Of a stretch of 14,158 nt of DNA, positions 13,101-14,158 are shown piece by piece. How positions within the stretch are numbered: position 1 is the first letter of the stretch; every line of letters starts with the position of its first letter. The notes under the pieces are model-generated. The model searched no databases. It had not been told where the DNA came from and was given only the letters and a program-made list of their open reading frames with translations. Origin of the DNA: Deltaproteobacteria bacterium (lineage in GTDB: Bacteria; Desulfobacterota; Desulfobacteria; Desulfobacterales; Desulfosalsimonadaceae); contig JAJRPH010000496.1 in NCBI GenBank assembly GCA_024280875.1, forward strand, positions 1-14,158, written 5' to 3'. A program made the position numbers and the translations under genes.

Positions 13101-13686
13101 AAATGTTGAAATCGAACAAGTCGAGAACAATCTCAGGTTCCCGGGCCAGTATTTCGACGGAGAGAGCGGGCTGCATTATAATTGGTTCAGGGTCTATGAT
13201 CCCAACACAGGAAGGTATCTTAAGACTGATCCGATCGGGTTTTGGGGAGGTCCGAACTTTTACTCATATACCTTGAATAATCCAATAAAATTTTATGATC
13301 CTTATGGGCTAATTAAAGTCGTTTGGGGGAGTTCAGCTTTTGGGATGGATGTTTCATATACATTTTATGATTCTAATAAGCACTGGTGGCAAAATGACAA
13401 GACTGATTATGGAGTATCAACTACCTTATTGGGTGCTGGTATCCAGATTAAGTGGAACGCTCGCGGCAACCCAGGTGACAATGCGTTCTTCACTACTCTT
13501 TCAGGATGGGGTAAGAAGGGGTCTAAATATTTTGGTTTTTCATTTGACGAGCATTTAAATCAATATAGTCTTAATCTTGGAAGGGGATGGGGTCTGCCAG
13601 GAGTAAATTTTAGCACATCAATTGATAATTTTGATGATTGGATACTGGATCATTTTTTTAGTGATGATGATAATATTTGTGAATGA
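1084..13686 (+). CDS. Giant FN3/Ig-rich RHS-repeat polymorphic toxin (main body)
   Basis: A 4200-codon open frame ends at TGA 13684-13686. The TTG at 1084 is only the first possible start; the codons before about 1132 read as nonsense (MKIRFRTNHKINF), and real homology starts near VISQPTLMASDFF (1144). Modules in order are FN3-like, FN3, a threefold lectin-like repeat, alternating Ig-like and FN3 modules, CARDB-like and regulatory-like beta modules, a Cys/Gly/Ser/Pro linker, the RHS N-terminal segment, YD repeats, the RHS core and a variable 124-residue tip. RHS proteins form a beta shell around a C-terminal toxin that is cut off after the core. There is no PAAR or VgrG-like segment, so a type VI route is not indicated here; a surface-anchored or exported form is more likely. 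The size is far above that of ordinary RHS proteins because of the adhesin-like N-terminal half. RHS identity is certain; toxin function is inferred. Confidence 0.95.
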   Translation: MKIRFRTNHKINFRKRGTSSVISQPTLMASDFFDIDSDTQISSQWQIREASGTYSDPIYNTGEDSSNLNQILIPEETLDWLTTYYWRVRYRDSRGSWSQYSNETSFTTVADNIPPEDISNLGVGQRFMTSIELTWDHSADSAGDLNNYIIYVIDPAQTIPVDAVVSSHIISGLTSGTTYEFRVTASDSTGNESAGIQISISTLSENPGNVIGELEIIDDLDDNEQTVYFDHSYQNPVVIAQPPSYNGGDVCVVSIIDVQADRFTLKIQEMPGTSDGGIHLNETVSYLVLESGDWQMPDGGLLKVGTIDTDVTVGFRFNTTEFLNVNFNAPAFEFSPVLLTQVQTDNDSHWVKTRESNVASTGFGVALEEDEYQTTFHGAPETIGWVAVDTGIGIWNGFPYVSSKTDNSVTDAWHTISFSGFSEVPSFLAALMTYNGSNNIALRHQNINNSSAQIKIEEDTTYDSDTGHDPEVVGYLAIEGCGHLTAQPYADTNPPIIIASEPQEGASLQAITQVAVELFDQTEVDDQSVLDTFVIKDSNDISIPGDVTVLENTFTFIPAVSLTDETYTVTFTAADIPGNTTVYTLTFKVDATPPIPPTITGGIVYSGAIAVQPVVNLAASSTVTLTGTREDDTAVWINDVEKVTTGIGDWSINLSLSQGPNTLTIYLKDLSANTSDPVAVDIIADSVAPVTDATTPANNVFLNAPPTSFIQNFTENTSGLNLENTIKTIRNADNEDMAGSWEVVGDNQLVFMPNATFEDSTYTVNIQLQDNAGHQSSAQVYLFTVDTHAPSAPVIDPVTSPVHNETQGITGSKEAYAAILLDGTEVVGHTAETTWHHTVTLSSGLNTFVFSAMDRAGNQSIGASAEIDYDDIPPQKVNTLVAIGAGDGTSVKLEWLGYNEALHGDIDYYRIYLCTNSFDTVSGLEVNATVDVGVLTYTVTGLTRGTPYWFAVVAVDDAGNSDPSVAEITVQAVPTDVEPPADVTNLTVESFADSLVFFWTHSTSTDFNGYNIYFNGSSQAILVPATQSSYEASGLAPASAYSFKITAIDSETPANESAGKTTTGATLLANPNLHNPDPFDGYVKLSWDSSTPTGLVDHYKIYYSTIDFTDVTNMSAKRTITGTAVTISGLANGIQYYFAVTAVNISNGENQTVISKPIIPVADTQGPIISSLEFDGNPISGDLTISKSGTISLNASDVANVSRVEFKLDGVLVRTDFSSPYTCNLDAFSLADGTHTLIITAYDSLNNKTENQLTFTVDLAVPPAPVINQPAALTNQTEITLSGETQKNVVVSFYKKDATSGQDIALNITVNADSSGTFSATIALEDGANIIKATAANRAGESAFSNTVTITLDKTVPQSPTHLSATPKENGQVRLSWQKPLDLNITGYNIYRSSNSFDNIANAGKLNTALISSTAYTDLPASDNTWYYRVTTVNTPGNESDLSEETLAVSDSIAPVATSITYAPQGNVDPATGATASGRVDVIVTVSESLMATPFLSITPEAGSPMSVEVYRDPDLDTQYFGSFIITESTPTGSAWAVFSARDMAGNRGTRINQGESILIDTDGPAITRIAISPNAPVKNDEQNPVTITATFGFNEEIKSGEIPDINWLLSGANRTECSIDSLTQIAEQSGDAQTWQGDIVLPSDAGLSDAETLSFVYSGSDDLDNISNSIVCNNAFQIYHGDLPPLDSPTGLTGTSFPGGKITLAWNEVADADGYQLFRQAPAETELTAYGNPIESAVLEFIDQPAVEGLYLYGVASIRQENGETAVSGTGETITVQSDATAPPAPENLALDLASNGVHAVWQDVSGGYTEPNTFSLYRFTDETITSISEMTLVAEKIAYISSDHEALDPNPSSSDHYYAVAAVDEAGNISVPSAHVYLNFGLLPVADLAVEQVDDSMPIVTWTHPDANGSIDGYDIYYGFGTTGNVKFNSGLITGTTYTDTGYAADERVYTIVAVDNNGEESIARSIMLPKMSIQLSEDASVKRGIMNRLSYDVTNNSSFPVNNIQLYVRVDTYDHISETFNLAATETRTINVVVGGYTDLPDIADLVTNLEISPNSGESVQIIRSGEIEVGEGALSLQLLNDEFICGGFGSVRFVLENTCAEEIEIITAKNDGAKASVDITWYLLDEDENIIYAQSFKQAFGENVLTLSNGNTVARISAGEMFTSDAMNLEIPAGAPDNLTIMLSVSNIYHAHGKDDEVKMQGMLSRRAVPLTDTSYLGEIVSVLPEISTGDQDIVITGRAIDRLSGEPLGSVELDLIITVKGFERSITVFTDETGTFSYGFKPQANESGQYSVCAVHPDRTDRPVQGQFVITRVSLQYTDISLNIPWNYEYSYSFKVTTGPGTDVTNLQIVYEASDQAGGIIPQGIHVSSGAPVSINGDESVDLSFTVWADNQANQDESFVLKVISDENPDGWGTMPVNMHFSEARPALYFSPDHIETGMALGDTISETIVVENKGVAAMQDVSLELVNPDGSTAVFMNSDGTPAPSSIYLATPSDLGVIDIGETKEVSIVFACPKTAIEGNFSYYLRVTSSNYHTVDINLFAAVTQSGTGNALFKVADIYTGILDEYGDAIQGVNTAKVYIQNEVVLSEDFEIYTDKMGEAVFQNLPAGRYKYRVRADNHQEKIGRIWIKPGITISENVFIDYNLVTVDWEVTETTIQDRYDIVLHATYETHVPAPVVVIEPTSVSLNYMKTGDVLNGEFTMTNYGLVRADDLQLSLPTGDSNFKYEFLANIPPSIDAMERFTVSYRITCLASFGQEDEGGATGGGCSSYSKSAIASYSYTCANGNESSGSASCYFTASSGSCGGVGVGGSSSGEGSSSSGGGSSSGGGGSGYSSIGGTKCEPDPCPGKKGYKPKPENEPPPEEPNPFDFNPEDSPCPLPDSYRNQTQETYSHVDLLTRQYMTDAEDMTVKVPGGKIEVKRTYHNNAWYRNHLDVIHYEYSVGDSDDSPVVEEINTKQINHNGQIFEQSENDTELYLYNDFKISVLERNEDGEPSILKWRDFYGNWRRYENIKNLQVGDTVIWCSQMTSWGKWNVTIGNVLFDNEGEVNGITDKYGTQVLWYGSVWVKDAQGREVIYDECENTNDLDSSVTDVFGNVTTYSYQLLADEKVLNKIEHYDGREVRVKYNQDAEVVSVCDGSSNCFTFSYDYDASSQSFYILTITPSKLEKIVQIQKQKDDKDRFCCRTIGTYLYEKPEFLIAPDERTEYVTDRNGITTAKYYDEWNMATKIEYPDENTKEIEYNNTFHKPVRKTDERGVVTEYEYDDNALLTRKVEAAGTAEERETNYTYDVDGNLLTLTRGASVVTMIYDSVGNMTSINDQEGNVTLFTEYDVMGNVLSKTDPNGKIWTYTYDAAGNMTSVTDPLDHTTAFEYDGWGNRTRSVDANGLETRYEYDGHDNLVRKTVVIDPDNLENNLVTQYEYSKDNKMTRLVDPSGNEMNYSYDTEGRLIRITDGNGNLIDIDYDGGTAGCQSCSGGSKNQPGSISFPSFTKEFTYDKRGRKTAETDVLDENNIYETGFKYDAAGNLTEKTDKEGRTTYYIYDDLERLVKVLDPVNGETSYVYDSRDNLIALTDAEGQTTTIVYDDNNRLVKETRPMGQETNYAYDKAGNLVEKIDAKNQKTEYVYDDANRLVTIFYYADSADTTAQKTVSFTYDATGNLTGYDDGQTSATYAYDAIYQKTGETVNFGTFSKTNAYAYYKNGLKQNFTGPDGIAYGYLYDASQLTGVQIPNLGFVSINEYEWMRPKSITLPGGSTKEFDYDPLMRVTQISAEDPGANEIIDYQYDYDKMDNITAKTTGHGEYDYMYDELYRLTTVDTPAVSGLEDEAFTYDGVGNRKTAVDTTAEWGYNHNNELTGYDDVEYEYDANGNMIKKMVAGQVTSYIYNIEDRLIEVWSGEAVTGSLTASYYYDPFGRRLWKEVSDVRTYFHYADEGLIGEYDSTGTEIKTYGYKPGSTWTTDPLFVKQNGQYYFYHNDHLGTPQKITAVNGAVVWSAKYESFGKANVEIEQVENNLRFPGQYFDGESGLHYNWFRVYDPNTGRYLKTDPIGFWGGPNFYSYTLNNPIKFYDPYGLIKVVWGSSAFGMDVSYTFYDSNKHWWQNDKTDYGVSTTLLGAGIQIKWNARGNPGDNAFFTTLSGWGKKGSKYFGFSFDEHLNQYSLNLGRGWGLPGVNFSTSIDNFDDWILDHFFSDDDNICE
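1130..1134 (+). other. Probable frameshift site (G5 run)
   Basis: Before this run the coherent protein is in the phase of base 3 (ending PQNQFPEEG). After it, the coherent protein is in the phase of base 1 (TSSVISQPTLMASDFFD). Deleting one G gives a seamless PEEGTSSVISQPTL junction and a frame open from base 3 to 13686, 4560 residues. The shift is therefore one extra base, best placed in this homopolymer. A seven-T run at 1176-1182 is a less likely site, because the frame after the G run already reads as family-like before it. Confidence 0.75.
1144..1416 (+). other. FN3-like module (PTL-ASDFFDIDSDT type)
   Basis: The segment starts PTLMASDFFDIDSD, followed by SQWQIR and ending YYWRVRYRDSRGSWSQYS. 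This resembles the FN3-like modules of exported proteins with a consensus of 'PTL-AS-F-D-D-D-H-SQWQI ... YYWRVRY-D--G-WS-WS'. The acidic DIDSD stretch could bind Ca2+, though that is an inference. The module straddles the region where the frame is restored and is the main evidence for which frame is correct. Confidence 0.6.
1417..1692 (+). other. Fibronectin type III module
   Basis: It begins NIPPEDISNLGV and has the FN3 hallmarks: Trp in the B strand (IELTWDHS), NNYIIYV, then the L-SGTTYEFRVTASDSTGNES segment in the F-G strands. It ends at STL before the lectin-like repeat. Confidence 0.85.
1717..2535 (+). repeat. Threefold repeat resembling H-type lectin modules
   Basis: Three units of about 80-100 residues share a pattern: P(V/S)(V/F)(I/L)- at the start, a middle strand with a Phe/Ile-rich core and acidic end (FTLKIQE, FGVALEED, IKIEED), then H---E-(V/I)(S/G)(Y/W)(L/V)(V/A)(L/V/I)(E/D)-G. 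The closing motifs are VSYLVLESG near 1933, IGWVAVDTG near 2230 and VGYLAIEG near 2500. This arrangement recalls the H-type lectin family, whose members form threefold or sixfold rings that bind GalNAc-type sugars. If correct, this part of the stalk is a built-in receptor-binding module. The lectin assignment rests on pattern only; the triplication itself is visible. Confidence 0.6.
2554..3690 (+). other. Four Ig-like modules
   Basis: Module borders are marked by DTNPPI (2554), VDATPP (2848-2865), SVAPVTDATTP (about 3139), VDTHAP (about 3436) and DDIPP (about 3690). Modules one and three are of the Big-type (SLTDETYTVTFTAADIPGN; TFEDSTYTVNIQLQDNAGH), and modules two and four are the 'LTGT/ITGSKE ... 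V-LDG-EV ... W----LS-G-NT' type. The alternation of the two types suggests duplication of a pair. Confidence 0.65.
3697..4560 (+). other. Three fibronectin type III modules
   Basis: The modules run about 3697-3996, 4009-4287 and 4291-4560. Each shows the (K)LSW or KLEW/VFFW Trp, a Y-IY strand and the L--GT-Y-F-V-AVD(D)AGN-type closing strand. The first and third carry a distinctive insertion after IY (TNSFDTVSG and TIDFTDVTN) also seen in the FN3 module near 5250. Confidence 0.8.
4576..5148 (+). other. Two Ig-like modules
   Basis: The first (4576-4860) has DGNPISG followed by RVEFKLDGVLVRTDFSSPY and a LADGTHTLIITAYDS segment, a pattern typical of bacterial Ig domains of the 'V-FY-DG--(I/V)--D---PY' kind. 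The second (4864-5148) opens PPAPVINQPAALTNQTEITL and ends VTITLDKTVP. Both are structural spacer modules. Confidence 0.65.
5149..5430 (+). other. Fibronectin type III module
   Basis: It starts PQSPTHLSATPKENGQVRLSW, keeps the Trp and NITGYNIYRSSNSFDNI strand, and ends YYRVTTVNTPGNESDLSEE. It is close in sequence to the FN3 units at 3697 and 4291. Confidence 0.8.
5437..6123 (+). other. Two large Ig-like modules
   Basis: The first starts IAPVATSITYAPQGNVDP and the second GPAITRIAISPNAPVK. Both have a long VTVSE or ATFGFNEEIKSGE strand followed by an aromatic-rich closing strand (SAWAVFSARDMAGNRG; LSFVYSGSDDLDNISN). They look like the 'emerging strand/DxA' Ig-like modules used as spacers in exported proteins. 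Residue sizes of about 110-115 are longer than the neighbours. Confidence 0.5.
6136..7005 (+). other. Three fibronectin type III modules
   Basis: The modules run about 6136-6420, 6430-6723 and 6736-7005. Key strands are ITLAWNEVADADGYQLFR, then SSDHYYAVAAVDEAGN, then VTWTHPDANGSIDGYDIYYG followed by RVYTIVAVDNNGEES. The middle copy has a divergent B strand (VHAVWQDVSGG). Confidence 0.75.
7006..9350 (+). other. CARDB-like and carboxypeptidase-regulatory-like beta modules
   Basis: After the last FN3 the sequence changes to longer modules. Several segments have the 'VTNNSSFPVNNIQLYV' or 'VVENKGVAAMQDVSLEL' or 'MTNYGLVRADDLQLSLP' pattern of CARDB/ASH-like beta sandwiches. In between are two regulatory-like modules (GRAIDRLSGEPLGSVELDL near 7807, and YTGILDEYGDAIQGV near 8776 with FQNLPAGRYKYRVRA). 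The combination directly upstream of an RHS shell occurs in large RHS proteins of Desulfobacterota as I recall it. No catalytic motif is seen; the role is probably structural. Confidence 0.55.
9361..9770 (+). other. Low-complexity Cys/Gly/Ser then Pro-rich linker
   Basis: The stretch contains at least eight Cys (GGGCSSYS, SYTCANG, SASCYF, GSCGG, TKCEPDPCPG, DSPCPLP), a run of Gly/Ser between about 9500 and 9600, and a charged Pro-rich segment (KPKPENEPPPEEPNPF, near 9655). It separates the stalk modules from the RHS shell. The even spacing of Cys suggests disulfides in an extracytoplasmic protein, and the Gly/Ser and Pro parts suggest a flexible hinge. Confidence 0.75.
9781..12999 (+). repeat. 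RHS/YD-repeat shell
   Basis: The N-terminal part (VPGGKIEVKRTYHNN near 9832) matches the RHS N-terminal segment, where the RTY-(N/H)N element is typical. From about 10690 about twenty YD units follow the G-x-x-x-x-x-Y-x-Y-D-x-x-G-N-L/M pattern, for example YTYDAAGNMTSVTDP, YEYDGHDNLVRKT, YDKAGNLVEKID and YDATGNLTGYDD. A GCQSC Cys pair sits near 11505. These units stack to form the closed beta shell that encloses the C-terminal effector. Confidence 0.95.
13000..13311 (+). other. RHS core with double DPxG motif
   Basis: The segment reads YYFYHNDHLGTPQKIT, VVWSAKYESFG, RFPGQYFDGESGLHYNWFRVYDPNTGRYLKTDPIG and ends in DPYGL (13297-13311), the canonical RHS-associated core. DPIG and DPYG are separated by 19 residues, which fits the DPxGx18DPxG signature of the site where RHS proteins release their C-terminal tip. 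It marks the boundary between constant shell and variable tip. Confidence 0.95.
13312..13683 (+). other. Variable C-terminal tip, predicted effector domain (unrecognised)
   Basis: 124 residues follow DPYGL. I recognise no nuclease, deaminase, ADP-ribosyl transferase or protease motif. The tip is rich in Gly and aromatic residues, with alternating beta-like segments (GVSTTLLGAGIQIKW, SGWGKKGSKYFGFSF, YSLNLGRGWGLPGVNF), and ends in an acidic tail with one Cys (SDDDNICE). Position after the RHS core makes it the likely toxin. By hand count its DNA is about 38% GC, lower than the sampled shell. Given the membrane protein next door, an action at a membrane or in the periplasm is possible; this is speculation. 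Confidence 0.6.
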
Positions 13687-13704
13687 TGTATATGGCGTGA
13701 ATAG

Positions 13705-13902
13705 ATGAACCTATCAGGCATTTTTTATTATATTGGTGCGGTTTTTTTTATTGTGACAGGACTCTGCGGAGCTTTAATTACAATTAGAACGGATTGGATT
13801 AAACACGAGAATCAAAATATTGACCTTTTAATAGGTAAAATTGCTCTTCTTTCAATATGTTTAGCTATTATTTTTATGTTTATTGGTATTGGTATAAGTT
13901 GA
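13705..13902 (+). CDS. Small two-helix membrane protein, candidate immunity protein
   Basis: 65 residues starting at ATG 13705; the ATG at 13692 is followed at once by a stop. Two hydrophobic helices are clear: residues about 5-27 (GIFYYIGAVFFIVTGLCGAL) and about 46-64 (IALLSICLAIIFMFIGIGI), joined by a polar loop of about 18 residues (RTDWIKHENQNID). The gene lies 18 bases after the stop of the giant RHS gene on the same strand, with no convincing Shine-Dalgarno sequence, so translation may be coupled. GC is about 29% by hand count. In RHS and other polymorphic toxin loci the gene after the tip encodes the immunity protein, and membrane immunity proteins are known for toxins that act on the envelope. 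No family is recognised. It could also be an unrelated or spurious small gene, but the helix pattern argues against chance. Confidence 0.7.
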   Translation: MNLSGIFYYIGAVFFIVTGLCGALITIRTDWIKHENQNIDLLIGKIALLSICLAIIFMFIGIGIS

Positions 13903-13904
13903 AA

Positions 13905-14040
13905 GAGGTGTGAGACCTCGGGTCGGACCAAGCTGGATGCCTTAGTGGGGTCAGGTCCATTCTTGACTGCATCTTGGGGAAAAATGATGTGACCGCGAAT
14001 TGAGTGCCTGGGGTCAAACCTTGATTTAAGGCTTATAGCG
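13905..14040. repeat. Inverted repeats and TGGGGTCA motif pair, possible transposase-associated remnant
   Basis: Short inverted repeats lie together: GAGGT/ACCTC (13905-13919), GACC/GGTC around 13914-13924, and GGTCGGACC (13921-13929). TGGGGTCAGGTCC (13946) and TGGGGTCAAACCTTGA (14009) are two copies of one motif. I recall TGGGGTCAGGTCTTGA-like motifs beside REP-associated (Y1) transposase genes in proteobacteria. No transposase gene is in the window, so at most this is a remnant or a neighbouring end. Confidence 0.35.
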
Positions 14041-14051
14041 CTGGTTTTAAC

Positions 14052-14089
14052 GGCGGTTATTGATTTTCTTTAACCGCCATTTCTTTTTT
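14052..14089 (+). terminator. Intrinsic terminator
   Basis: GGCGGTTA (14052-14059) pairs with TAACCGCC (14071-14078), giving an 8-base-pair stem with an 11-base loop, followed by a T-rich tract at 14080-14089 (one C interrupts it). It faces the plus strand and lies about 150 bases after the small gene's stop, so it would end the transcript of the RHS gene and the small gene. The reverse side lacks a T run. Confidence 0.75.
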
Positions 14090-14158
14090 GGGGCGGTGGG
14101 CGGGAATAGATCTTTAATCAGCCGGCCGCTGTCCTTTTCTTTTTAAGCCCTGTCTGGC

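Noticed and set aside
13312..13683. Tip as a nuclease (HNH, GHH or similar) toxin
   Set aside because: No His-rich metal motif: the only His residues are in KHWWQ, DEHLN and DHFF, without the spacing of a known nuclease.
14114..14158. Minus-strand end of a gene (tail ARQGLKRKGQRPAD then stop at 14114-14116)
   Set aside because: Only about 14 codons are visible, and nothing in them is recognisable; a real gene end at the edge cannot be excluded.

Overview
The window is almost entirely one gene read left to right: the interior and 3' end of a giant secreted RHS/YD-repeat protein. It is followed by a tiny two-helix membrane protein gene and a short non-coding tail with an intrinsic terminator. 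The 5' end of the giant gene, including start codon and any signal peptide, lies upstream of base 1. Gly-rich surface-protein repeats, many FN3/Ig-like modules and a large RHS shell, at moderate GC (roughly 45-60% in lines I counted), suggest a Gram-negative environmental bacterium, most likely Desulfobacterota. This assignment comes from protein style only; the window has no rRNA or marker gene.

Layout: (1) 3-1184, an open frame running in from the left edge, with a Gly-rich repeat region and two tandem Ig-like modules, which stops early. (2) 1084-13686, a frame of 4200 codons in a different phase that continues the same protein. The phase change maps best to a run of five G at 1130-1134; removing one G joins both parts into a protein of at least 4560 residues. 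(3) Order of modules along the protein: Gly-rich stalk, two Ig-like, one FN3-like, one canonical FN3, a threefold repeat resembling H-type lectins, then alternating Ig-like and FN3 modules to about 7000. Next come CARDB-like and carboxypeptidase-regulatory-like beta modules to about 9350, a Cys/Gly/Ser then Pro-rich linker (9361-9770), an RHS shell of about twenty YD repeats, and the RHS core (13000-13311) ending in DPYGL. (4) 13312-13683 encodes a 124-residue C-terminal tip of unrecognised family. (5) 13705-13902 encodes a 65-residue protein with two membrane helices, 18 bases after the giant gene's stop.

This is the layout of a polymorphic toxin: a long surface stalk with possible glycan-binding modules, a YD shell that encloses the tip, a DPxG-type processing site, a variable C-terminal effector and an adjacent small gene in the position of an immunity gene. 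GC falls stepwise from shell to tip (about 38%) to the small gene (about 29%), as expected for an exchangeable tip/immunity cassette. The toxin and immunity roles are inferred from position; neither product has a motif I recognise. No CRISPR array, tRNA or rRNA is seen. The final 256 bases hold short inverted repeats, two copies of a TGGGGTCA-type motif that recalls ends linked to REP-associated transposases, and a good terminator hairpin.
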